6,509 bases of DNA, taken from assembly GCA_015491595.1 (NCBI GenBank), contig WFVP01000205.1:1-6509 (forward strand), written 5' to 3'. The notes below the pieces were generated by a model. That model ran no database searches, was not told the DNA's origin, and saw only the letters and a program-made list of their open reading frames with translations. This document shows positions 1-5,783 of the stretch, piece by piece. The translations under genes were made by a program, and so were the position numbers. The stretch is from Anaerolineales bacterium (lineage in GTDB: Bacteria; Chloroflexota; Anaerolineae; Anaerolineales; DRMV01). The stretch's first letter is position 1. The number at the start of each line of letters is the position of its first letter.

Positions 1-1093
1 AGGTGGGCGTCGGCGTGGGCGAAGGACCGGACGTGGGCGTGGGCGTCGGCGTGGGCGGCACCAGGGGATCCAGCCGGGCGGCCAGCACCTGGAAGACCAC
101 GATGGACACGGGCCGCTGCAACCGGGTGGCGATGCGCCGCTGCATCTCCACCACCTGTCCATAGGCCAGGGGCCGCTCCACCCGCACTGTGAGGTTGAGG
201 CGCACCGGGTCCTCGGAAAGGATGAGCAATTCGGTGACTTCGGCGTCCAGCCGCTGGGCCTCTTCCTGGGTGATGTTCCGAATTTCCCGCACCAGGGTGG
301 CCTGGCGCACGTACTGCACGCTCATGTAAAGCAGGGGCAGAAGCAGCAGCAGGGCCAGGAACGCGGACATGCGCAACGACCGGGGGACCTCGTTCCACTG
401 GGGCGAGCCGTCCGGCAACGTGGGGCCGAACCCCAGCAGGTAGAAGACGGCCATGGAAGCGAAGGCGATGGTCACCGCATTGGTCAGGAAGAGGAGGAAC
501 GCGCCCCCGGCGATGGACCACTGGCGGATGGCCAGGCCCACGCCCACCGTGCACAAGGGCGGCAACAGCGCGGTGGCAATGGCCACGCCCGGCAGGGTGG
601 GGGAAATCTGGGGCAGGGCCACGGCCAGGGCGGCGGCGGCACCGCCCGCCAGCGCCACCCCCCAGTCCATCGGTCCCGGACGCGTGCGCAAAAGCACCTG
701 CCGGGGGAGCTCCTGCAAGGGGGCCAGCGGAAGCCAGAGGTTCAACGCGCTCAGCCCCAAAGCCACCACGATGGCGATGACCGCGCCCTGGGCCAGGGTC
801 TGGGCGCTATGCTGAAAGAGCTCCTGGTCACCGATGAGGGCGGCGAACCCCAGGGCCAGCACGGAGGACATCAACGGCGCGACCAGCATGGCCCCAATGA
901 CGGTGGCCGCGGAATCCATGAGCAAACCCAGGGTGGCGATGATAGAGGAAAGCACCACCATGGCGAAATAATCGAAATCGGGATGCACCGCCTCTCGCAG
1001 CGTGCGGCGCACCTCCTGTCGCCGCTCTTCGTCGATGCCCGTGGTGCGCAGGAGCCAGTGGAAAATCCGTTCCCGAAACGTGCCCCGACTCAT
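1..1093 (-). CDS. DUF389 family membrane protein with Pro-Thr tail (C-terminus cut by window edge)
   Basis: The reading frame is open from ATG at 1093 to the left edge: 364 codons plus one base, no stop. The protein matches the DUF389 family of polytopic membrane proteins, whose function is unknown. A charged cytoplasmic-looking N-terminus (residues 1-36) leads into the family's first signature, DYFAMVVLSSIIATLGLLMD, and AATVIGAMLVAPLMSS (about 41-77). Further hydrophobic segments lie near 101-120, 145-164, 168-190, 194-221 and 243-260, including the conserved PGVAIATALLPPL and LFLTNAVTI stretches. A soluble domain (about 265-340) follows. Residues 347-364 are a Pro-Thr repeat that is still running at the edge. 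The gene begins 12 bases after the DprE1-like stop with only a weak AGG-type ribosome site, so it probably depends on transcription from upstream genes. The family call is secure. The role and the topology of the tail are unknown. Confidence 0.92.
   Translation of the reverse strand, partial: MSRGTFRERIFHWLLRTTGIDEERRQEVRRTLREAVHPDFDYFAMVVLSSIIATLGLLMDSAATVIGAMLVAPLMSSVLALGFAALIGDQELFQHSAQTLAQGAVIAIVVALGLSALNLWLPLAPLQELPRQVLLRTRPGPMDWGVALAGGAAAALAVALPQISPTLPGVAIATALLPPLCTVGVGLAIRQWSIAGGAFLLFLTNAVTIAFASMAVFYLLGFGPTLPDGSPQWNEVPRSLRMSAFLALLLLLPLLYMSVQYVRQATLVREIRNITQEEAQRLDAEVTELLILSEDPVRLNLTVRVERPLAYGQVVEMQRRIATRLQRPVSIVVFQVLAARLDPLVPPTPTPTPTSGPSPTPTPT
3..57. repeat. Tandem repeat encoding Pro-Thr tail
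   Basis: A 19-base unit at 3-21 recurs exactly at 39-57, a period of 36 bases (12 codons), built from GTGGGC/GTCGGC hexamers. Read on the minus strand it encodes alternating Pro-Thr with a Ser-Gly-Pro-Ser interruption. Such hexamer tracts can change length by slippage without breaking the frame. The array continues past the left edge, so its full length is not visible. Confidence 0.85.
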
Positions 1094-1105
1094 CGCTGCC
1101 TGTCG

Positions 1106-2638
1106 TTACCCGGTGGACGAACCGTTTCCACCCGTGCCCGATCGAGGGAGGGCCAGCATGGTCCGCAAAGGCTGGAACACCCGTCGGTAGAGCGCGGTCT
1201 GCAACACCTCCTGAGGGTCATACCGGTCCTTCAGGGCGAAGAAGCGGCGTACCGTCTCTTCCCCCAAAAAGGCCAGGGCCACCTGAGGCGTGACCGACGC
1301 GTCCTTGGCGAAGTAAAAGCGCCCGCCGGCCTGGAGCACCAGGTGGTGGAAGGTGTCCAGCATGGCCGCCAACCGGGGCATCTGCCGCGGCCGCACGGGG
1401 AAGTCCAGGGCCAGGGAGTACCCATCCACGCCGTGACTCAGCAAGAAGTTGTCCGGGCGATGGCGCTTGAGCACGGCCAGATACGTGGGCACCTCCCGCC
1501 GACTGATGCGCAACACTTCCCGGAACACGTCGTAGGCCTGTCCCTTGGGTACGAACAACTGGAACTGCATCATGCCACCGGAACCGTAGGACCGTTCCCA
1601 ATGGGGGATGTAATCCAGCAGGAAGTTGAAGGCCACCAGGGACTGCCGGTAGATCTTGTGGTGGCTCACCGTACGGGCCACCAGGTATTTCCCCAGGTTC
1701 ACCAGGCGCATCCCCGGTCGGTGCATCCCCAGGCGCATGAACCGCCACAGCACGCTTTTGGGGAAGACGCCGAAGAGGGTTTCGGGTAACTCCTGGTGCT
1801 CCATCCGCAAGGTACGAGCGGGATGGGGGTCCTCGCCGGGTTCCAGGTAACGGGCCACGTGAATCTGTCCCCGACCCAGGGCCCGTCCACCGGCCAGACC
1901 GTCCAGCCAGGCCACCACGTAGTCGAAACGGTCCTTGGCCTCGTCCAGGTCCCGTAAAGCCTGCTCCAGGTTGGATACGGCCCAGGCCTGGACTTCCAGG
2001 TCGCCGGAGTACACCCGTTTCATTTGCAAGGTGACCGAAGTGATTACGCCCAGAACGCCCAGCCCGCCAATGACCCCGTAAAAGGCTTCGGGGGTGTCCT
2101 GCGGGGTCAGGGTGTGGGTTTCCCCGGTGGGAGTCAGCAGGGTCAACGAGCGAACGTGTTCCCCCAAAGTGCCCGCTTTCCAGTTGTTCTTGCCGTGGAC
2201 GTTGACGGCCAGCATTCCCCCCATGGTGGGGAACATGGTGCCGGGAACCACGGGCATCCACCAGCCGTCCTCCAGGCAGTGCTTCCAGATTTGTTCCACC
2301 GTGACTCCCGGCTCCACCGTGAGCAGGCCCGTCTCTGGGTCCCAGTCCAGAATGCGGTTCATGCGGGTGAGGTCCAGAAGGATGTGCCCTTCCCCCAGGG
2401 AGGCGTCGCCGTAGCTCCGGCCCGCGCCCCGTAAGGCCACCCGCCAACCGTGCTTCCCGGCCCAATCCAGCAGTGCGGCCACTTCGTCCACCTGGGTAGG
2501 ACGCACCACCCAGGAAGGCCGCCAGGTGGACCGGCCGAAGTTGAAGGCCCGCTGCCAGCGGTCCCAGGACAACGGGGGAGCGTCCGTCCAGGGATGGACG
2601 CGCGCACGCTTGCGGGAACGGGTCCGGGAAGCCGCCAT
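1106..2638 (-). CDS. FAD-dependent oxidase, DprE1-like (decaprenylphosphoryl-ribose 2-oxidase family)
   Basis: A 510-residue flavoprotein of the PCMH-type FAD-binding / sugar-lactone oxidase superfamily. The FAD domain shows RGAGRSYGD at 70-78 and HGKNNW at 148-153, matching the mycobacterial DprE1 segments that carry Tyr60 and His132-Lys134. Other DprE1-like positions, compared from memory, are a Trp at 244 (VAWLDG), QFQ at 358-360 (DprE1 Gln334/Gln336), Lys391 (Lys367), the DFP motif at 412-414, and FYFAKD around Lys445 (Lys418). The residue aligned with DprE1 Cys387 is Ala410. In mycobacteria DprE1 oxidises decaprenylphosphoryl-ribose to its 2-keto form. Substrate here is inferred, and another polyprenyl-phosphate sugar or a sugar lactone is possible. 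The protein is about 50 residues longer than DprE1, with a basic N-terminus (RTRSRKRAR). The ATG at 2638 is preferred over GTG at 2647 because the ribosome site overlaps the GTG. It follows the DprE2-like gene by 10 bases. Confidence 0.88.
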   Translation of the reverse strand: MAASRTRSRKRARVHPWTDAPPLSWDRWQRAFNFGRSTWRPSWVVRPTQVDEVAALLDWAGKHGWRVALRGAGRSYGDASLGEGHILLDLTRMNRILDWDPETGLLTVEPGVTVEQIWKHCLEDGWWMPVVPGTMFPTMGGMLAVNVHGKNNWKAGTLGEHVRSLTLLTPTGETHTLTPQDTPEAFYGVIGGLGVLGVITSVTLQMKRVYSGDLEVQAWAVSNLEQALRDLDEAKDRFDYVVAWLDGLAGGRALGRGQIHVARYLEPGEDPHPARTLRMEHQELPETLFGVFPKSVLWRFMRLGMHRPGMRLVNLGKYLVARTVSHHKIYRQSLVAFNFLLDYIPHWERSYGSGGMMQFQLFVPKGQAYDVFREVLRISRREVPTYLAVLKRHRPDNFLLSHGVDGYSLALDFPVRPRQMPRLAAMLDTFHHLVLQAGGRFYFAKDASVTPQVALAFLGEETVRRFFALKDRYDPQEVLQTALYRRVFQPLRTMLALPRSGTGGNGSSTG

Positions 2639-2643
2639 AGGGT

Positions 2644-2650
2644 TCACCTC
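2644..2650 (-). promoter_or_regulatory. Ribosome binding site deciding the start of the DprE1-like gene
   Basis: GAGGTGA lies five bases before ATG at 2638 and overlaps both the stop codon of the upstream dehydrogenase (2651-2649) and the alternative GTG start at 2647. A ribosome using this site would initiate at the ATG, giving MAAS as the N-terminus. The overlap with the upstream stop suggests translational coupling of the two enzymes. Confidence 0.75.
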
Positions 2651-3428
2651 AGAAGGAAAGCCGCCGGAAGATGAACGAGGGGATGTGTTGGATGACCAGG
2701 GCGACCCAACGCCACCGGGCCGGCGTGTAAATGACCTGCTTGCCCTTCTTCATCGCCCGCACGATGTCCGCCGCGGCCTGGTCGGGGGAGATGACCCAGA
2801 AGAGCTTCTTCCGGGGCGCGTTGGCCAGCATGGGGGTATCCACGAAACCGGGCTTGACGGTGAGCACGTGGACCCCCCGCCGGCTGAGCCGGTTCCGCAA
2901 GGATTCCAGGTACGTGGTCAGGCCCGCTTTGGCCGCGTGATAGGCGGGATTGGCCACCCGACCCCGGTCTCCGGCGATGGAGGAAATGCCCACGATATGA
3001 CCGTGGCCCAGGCCCTGGAAATACAGGGCCGCCTGACCCAGCCAGGCCACCGCGCCCAGCAGGTTGACCTCCAGCATCTCCCGGTCCTTGGCAAAGTCGA
3101 ACTCCTCCAGGTCCACCCGGTGCATGACTCCGGCCACGTAGAGGACCGCGTCCACCCGGCTCATCTCCTGGAGGATGCGCTGGAACAGGCGGGGGACGTC
3201 TTCGTAGCGGGTGACGTCGTGGACGTAGACCCGGGCCGTGTCTTCACCACATCGTTCGTTGAGGAGCCGGGCCAGTTCCTCCATGGCCGGACCGCGACGG
3301 GCCAGTAAAGCCACGCGGTAACCCTCGCCAGCCAAGCGCCGGGCCAGGGCCGCGCCAATGCCCGACGAGGCGCCGATGACCACGGCCACGGGTTTGGGCT
3401 GCAAGGCGGGCAACCGTCCCTCCGTCAT
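2649..3428 (-). CDS. Short-chain dehydrogenase/reductase, DprE2-like
   Basis: A 259-residue classical SDR of typical length. The Rossmann cofactor motif GASSGIG is at 19-25, and a basic pair after the second strand (ALLARR, 40-45) suggests NADP(H) preference. The catalytic residues are Asn122, Ser149/Ser150, and Tyr163 with Lys167 (YHAAK). VKPGFVDTPM at 191-200 is the usual SDR PG motif. The C-terminus (about 230-259: GK, then a TPARWRW segment, HIP and IFRRL) resembles the end of mycobacterial DprE2, remembered as GKELVWAP, RHIP and IFRKLPI. It looks amphipathic and could touch the membrane. DprE2 reduces the 2-keto intermediate made by DprE1 to the arabinose form, so adjacency to the DprE1-like gene supports that pairing. 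The start is ATG at 3428, sharing ATGA with the thioesterase stop, and has a strong AGGGGAGGAA ribosome site. The SDR fold is certain. The DprE2-type role is likely but inferred. Confidence 0.88.
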   Translation of the reverse strand: MTEGRLPALQPKPVAVVIGASSGIGAALARRLAGEGYRVALLARRGPAMEELARLLNERCGEDTARVYVHDVTRYEDVPRLFQRILQEMSRVDAVLYVAGVMHRVDLEEFDFAKDREMLEVNLLGAVAWLGQAALYFQGLGHGHIVGISSIAGDRGRVANPAYHAAKAGLTTYLESLRNRLSRRGVHVLTVKPGFVDTPMLANAPRKKLFWVISPDQAAADIVRAMKKGKQVIYTPARWRWVALVIQHIPSFIFRRLSF

Positions 3429-3892
3429 GCTTCCTCCCCTCCGGGAACCGACACCCGGTCGGCCTCCAGCACGCGACGCACCTCCTCCGGGATGGCCACA
3501 GGCTTCTGGGCCTGGTAATCGTACATCACCTGCACCGTTTCCGCCTGGGCCACCAAACGTCCCGAGGAAGCCTCTCGGATTTCATAGGCGAAGCGGAAGG
3601 ACCGCTTTCCCACATGGGCCACGCCAATTCCCACCATCAGGCGCTCGCCCAGGGTCACAGGAGACTTGTAGTCGATTTCCACCCGGGCGAGGATGAAGGA
3701 GAAATCTCGCGGGTGGGAAAGGCCAAAGCGGCTCTGGACGTAGGCCACGCGAGCCATCTCCAGATAGCTCAGGTACACCGCGTTGTTCACATGGCCCAGC
3801 GCGTCCAGGTCCCGAAACCGCACCTGCACAGGCACCACCAGGGGAAATTGCTGGGCTAAAACCTCCTCCCCCGCGGACCGCTGTGGGACCAT
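3425..3892 (-). CDS. Acyl-CoA thioesterase, 4-hydroxybenzoyl-CoA (hotdog) family
   Basis: A 155-residue single-hotdog protein of the YbgC/FadM/4-hydroxybenzoyl-CoA thioesterase type, which hydrolyses acyl-CoA thioesters in the cytoplasm. The active-site signature VRFRDLDALGHVNNAVY is at about 24-40, with Asp30 in the catalytic-acid position of the DxxGHVNN motif. It is followed by YLEMAR (43-48), the usual helix after the nucleophile region. The start at ATG 3892 is supported by AGGGAGG six bases upstream. The stop overlaps the first bases of the dehydrogenase gene, so the two are almost certainly cotranscribed and translationally coupled. The acyl substrate cannot be read from the sequence. 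A link to lipid-carrier or envelope metabolism is suggested only by the neighbours. Confidence 0.9.
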   Translation of the reverse strand: MVPQRSAGEEVLAQQFPLVVPVQVRFRDLDALGHVNNAVYLSYLEMARVAYVQSRFGLSHPRDFSFILARVEIDYKSPVTLGERLMVGIGVAHVGKRSFRFAYEIREASSGRLVAQAETVQVMYDYQAQKPVAIPEEVRRVLEADRVSVPGGEEA

Positions 3893-3910
3893 TGCGAACC
3901 TCCCTGCTTT

Positions 3911-3923
3911 CCACCAACGGTGG
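3911..3923. repeat. Small inverted repeat before the thioesterase gene
   Basis: CCACC and GGTGG flank a three-base loop (AAC on the plus strand) in the 54-base gap between the luciferase-like stop and the thioesterase ribosome site. The stem is only five pairs with no T-run, so it does not qualify as a terminator. The gap looks like an ordinary within-operon spacer. Confidence 0.35.
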
Positions 3924-3946
3924 GTATGAAGCAGACGACCTCAGGT

Positions 3947-4957
3947 TCACCCTTCCGCTAAGGGCGAGAAAGTATCAATCAGCAGCTTCACATCGCCGCC
4001 CACGGAATAAAGCACCGGGCAGGTGCAACCGTGGTCAATGTACTCCTGCACCTTGGCCCGGGCCTCCTCCGGCGTACCCGAGGCCGTGATGCGGTGGATG
4101 AGGTCCTCCGGCACCAGCCACTTGGCCTTTTCGATTTGCTCCTTTGTCGCCGGCCAGCCCAGAATGGACTGAATTTCGTGGACCACCTCGTCGGAAACGC
4201 CCGAAGCCTTGGCGATGTGGGGTTGCTGGGCCAGGTACTGACACAAGAGTTCCCGGGTGCGGTCGATGGCTTTCTCCCGGTCATGGTCCACGGAACACAC
4301 GATGAGTTGGGGGCGGTCGATGTCCTCCAGGCGGCGTCCGGCTTTGCGCGCGCCCTTCTCGATGTGTTCCAGGGCCATGTCGTTGTACTCCACGGGCACG
4401 CAGTAATTCATGAGCACGCCGTCGGCAATCTCGCCCGCCAGTTCCAGCATCTTGGGACCTGTCGCGCCGATGTAGATGGGCACGTTACGGGGCTCCCGAC
4501 GGCCGTGGACCACGTCCAGCTCGATGTCCGTCACGTGGACGAACTCCCCATGGAAGGTCACCCGTTCCATGTTGAGCAGGCGCCGCAGCACGGTGACCAC
4601 TTCCCGCATGGCCTTGAGGGGTTTGCGGCGGATAATCCCCACCTGGCGGGCCAGGGGGTCCCACCACGCCCCCAACCCGGCCAACACACGATTGGGGGCC
4701 AGGTCATCCAGGGTAAGGAACGTGGCCGCGATGAGGCCCACGTTGCGCGTCCAGATGTTGATGACCCCGGACCCCACCTTGAGGCGCTCCGTCACCGCGG
4801 CGTACGCGGCCATGGGCACGATGGCATCCCGGACAAGACGGGACTCGGCCTGCCACACAGCCTCAAAGCCCTTTTCCTCGGCATACCGCACGTAGTCCAG
4901 CCCTACCCGAAGGTCATGGGCATCCTGCAGATACAGGGCAACACGAGAAATGGTCAT
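3947..4957 (-). CDS. Luciferase-like monooxygenase family oxidoreductase, probably F420-dependent
   Basis: A 336-residue TIM-barrel protein of the bacterial luciferase-like (LLM) superfamily, in the branch resembling archaeal methylenetetrahydromethanopterin reductase (Mer). Visible features are the first strand [17 protein letters not shown], the [13 protein letters not shown] segment at 26-38, [11 protein letters not shown] at 62-72, [10 protein letters not shown] at 94-103, and [20 protein letters not shown] at 161-180, a hallmark of F420-dependent members. Length agrees with the family. A Mer-like protein outside methanogens usually acts as a general F420H2-linked or F420-reducing redox enzyme, so no C1 role is claimed. 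FMN cannot be excluded from sequence alone. ATG at 4957 has an excellent GGGAGGT five bases upstream. It is the first of a run of closely packed genes and may have its own promoter near 5042-5050. Confidence 0.9.
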   Translation of the reverse strand: MTISRVALYLQDAHDLRVGLDYVRYAEEKGFEAVWQAESRLVRDAIVPMAAYAAVTERLKVGSGVINIWTRNVGLIAATFLTLDDLAPNRVLAGLGAWWDPLARQVGIIRRKPLKAMREVVTVLRRLLNMERVTFHGEFVHVTDIELDVVHGRREPRNVPIYIGATGPKMLELAGEIADGVLMNYCVPVEYNDMALEHIEKGARKAGRRLEDIDRPQLIVCSVDHDREKAIDRTRELLCQYLAQQPHIAKASGVSDEVVHEIQSILGWPATKEQIEKAKWLVPEDLIHRITASGTPEEARAKVQEYIDHGCTCPVLYSVGGDVKLLIDTFSPLAEG

Positions 4958-5041
4958 GGAACACCTCCCAGAGAAACGCTTAAACCCACACCGGACGTGG
5001 GAGACCGCGCCTGGGCACAGCCCCCCTGTAAAGGTAGATGA

Positions 5042-5050
5042 ATTTTACCA
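5042..5050 (-). promoter_or_regulatory. Candidate extended -10 promoter for the luciferase-like gene
   Basis: Read on the minus strand, TGG-TAAAAT matches the extended -10 form TGN-TATAAT with one change in the hexamer. No convincing -35 lies 16-18 bases upstream. Transcription would start near 5035, giving a leader of roughly 80 bases to the ATG at 4957. The architecture resembles the stronger lysS promoter in this window. The call rests on one short motif. Confidence 0.35.
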
Positions 5051-5076
5051 CCTCTCGCCCCCGGACACGGCGAAAC

Positions 5077-5102
5077 CCACGGACCTATTCCCCGGTCCGA
5101 GG
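5077..5102. repeat. Inverted repeat across the epimerase stop codon
   Basis: Nine-base arms at 5077-5085 and 5094-5102 pair with one central A-A mismatch around an eight-base loop, and the arms cover the last codons and the TAG stop of the epimerase gene. On the minus-strand RNA the 3' side continues with GUUUCG rather than a proper U-run. It may therefore be a weak terminator or an mRNA end-protecting hairpin, or simply a by-product of coding sequence. Confidence 0.4.
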
Positions 5103-5504
5103 CGCCTCGTACAGTTCTACCAGGACCCCGCCGGCGCTCTTGGGATGCACGAAGGCATACCGCCGTCCCGTGGGGGAAACCTGGGGTTCTTCGTGGATGA
5201 GTTGCACCCCATGGGTCTTGAGCCGGGCCAGCAGGCCTTCCAGGTCGTCCACTTCCAGGCAAACGTGGTGCATCCCGGGCCCTCGTTTTTCCAGATACCG
5301 GGCCACCCCGGTGTCCTCCCGCACGGGCAGCACCACCTCCACGCTGCTGTCCCCCACGGGCAGAAAGGCCACCCGGACGCCCTCCTGCTCCACGTCGTGG
5401 ATGCCACCCACCTCCAGGCCCAGTGCGTCCCGCCAAAAGGCCAGCGCCCCTTCCAAATCGTCCGTGACCACGGCCAGATGGGCCACGCGTACTACACGCG
5501 CCAT
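5085..5504 (-). CDS. mce: Methylmalonyl-CoA epimerase-like VOC family protein
   Basis: A 139-residue glyoxalase/VOC-fold protein with the pattern of methylmalonyl-CoA epimerase. It opens with ARVVRVAHLAVVTDDLEGAL, has FWRDALGLEVGG at 23-34, GPGMHHVCLEVDD at 75-87, and ends LVELYE at 128-133. Likely divalent-metal ligands are His9, a His in HH79-80 and Glu130, as in known epimerases. That enzyme interconverts (2R)- and (2S)-methylmalonyl-CoA in propionate metabolism. The start at 5504 is chosen over the in-frame upstream ATG at 5540 because AGGAGGG sits six bases before it and homology begins here. No mutase gene is visible nearby, so the specific reaction is inferred from family pattern. A glyoxalase-like or dioxygenase-like VOC protein is the main alternative. 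Confidence 0.83.
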   Translation of the reverse strand: MARVVRVAHLAVVTDDLEGALAFWRDALGLEVGGIHDVEQEGVRVAFLPVGDSSVEVVLPVREDTGVARYLEKRGPGMHHVCLEVDDLEGLLARLKTHGVQLIHEEPQVSPTGRRYAFVHPKSAGGVLVELYEAPRTGE

Positions 5505-5510
5505 GGATGT

Positions 5511-5517
5511 CCCTCCT
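5511..5517 (-). promoter_or_regulatory. Ribosome binding site deciding the epimerase start
   Basis: AGGAGGG, near-perfectly complementary to the 16S rRNA tail, lies six bases before ATG at 5504. The upstream in-frame ATG at 5540 has no comparable site and would add twelve residues lacking VOC-family character. Confidence 0.85.
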
Positions 5518-5616
5518 GTGAACGGAATGCGACGCAACAACGTCCCTGACGGTTTCCTGACGAACCCGGCCTATAAAAAAGGCAACGTCCCCATACCAGA
5601 CCTTCTCCTCCGCTCA

Positions 5617-5655
5617 TTCCCGGCGCTCCTGGGACGTACAAAGGGGCGCCGGGAA
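5617..5655. repeat. GC-rich inverted repeat upstream of the epimerase gene
   Basis: TTCCCGGCGC at 5617-5626 is the exact complement of GCGCCGGGAA at 5646-5655. The stem can extend inward by three more positions (5627-5629 with 5643-5645, the first a G-T pair on the plus strand), leaving a loop of about 13 bases. Neither side is followed by a T-run, so it is not a standard terminator. If the candidate minus-strand promoter is real, this hairpin would form at the very 5' end of the epimerase mRNA, over 100 bases before the start codon. Confidence 0.7.
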
Positions 5656-5674
5656 AATGTTTCTTACCACGTGC

Positions 5675-5704
5675 ATTCTATCCTGGTCCCGGAAGACATG
5701 CAAA
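5675..5704 (-). promoter_or_regulatory. Candidate promoter for the epimerase gene
   Basis: On the minus strand TAGAAT (5680-5675) matches five of six -10 bases and TTTGCA (5704-5699) matches four of six -35 bases, at an 18-base spacing. Transcription would begin near 5668, just before the GC-rich hairpin. The match is moderate, and other weak AT-rich options exist near 5571-5580. Confidence 0.3.
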
Positions 5705-5738
5705 GAAAAACACAAGCCCCGAAGCACGTCCCATTTCC

Positions 5739-5747
5739 TGTTATAAT
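5739..5747 (+). promoter_or_regulatory. Extended -10 promoter of lysS
   Basis: TGT-TATAAT is a perfect extended -10 element. No recognisable -35 lies 16-18 bases upstream, which fits extended -10 promoters. An A-rich patch (5701-5716) lies where an UP element would contact the RNA polymerase alpha subunit. Transcription would start near 5754, leaving a leader of about 30 bases before the lysS ATG. Confidence 0.75.
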
Positions 5748-5783
5748 GCCCAATACGTTCGAAGGACGTCGGGGAGTTCGGCC

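Larger units (their letters stand above)
5505..5783. other. Divergent intergenic control region between the epimerase gene and lysS
   Basis: This 279-base stretch separates two genes that diverge. It is more AT-rich than its surroundings around 5571-5580 and 5700-5760. It holds the lysS promoter (5739-5747), a candidate minus-strand promoter (5675-5704), a 13-pair hairpin (5617-5655) and four ACGTCCC motifs. No T-box signature (AGGGTGG...) or other riboswitch core was recognised, and no credible small gene was seen. Confidence 0.7.

Noticed and set aside
1..57. Repeats at the left edge as a CRISPR array or satellite
   Set aside because: The units are in-frame hexamers encoding Pro-Thr within an open coding frame and there are no unique spacers.
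809..1789. Plus-strand open frame of 326 codons
   Set aside because: It lies antisense to the end of the DprE1-like gene and the start of the DUF389 gene, both clear homologues. Its translation is low-complexity, rich in Gln, His and Gly, with no recognisable domain, as expected from GC-rich antisense frames.
1218..2465. Minus-strand open frame of 415 codons
   Set aside because: It is an alternative frame within the DprE1-like gene, Gly/Arg/Pro-rich and without motifs, while the overlapping frame has strong family signatures.
4031..5041. Plus-strand open frame of 336 codons
   Set aside because: It mirrors the luciferase-like gene on the opposite strand, has a His/Gly/Pro-rich composition and no family resemblance.
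5571..5580. AT-rich CTATAAAAAA as a terminator or main minus-strand promoter
   Set aside because: The flanking GCC/GGC arms are only three pairs, too short for a terminator, and no -35 lies at a suitable distance on the minus strand.
5505..5783. T-box or lysine riboswitch in the lysS leader
   Set aside because: The predicted lysS leader is only about 30 bases long, and no T-box antiterminator core or lysine riboswitch pattern is visible on either strand of the intergenic region.
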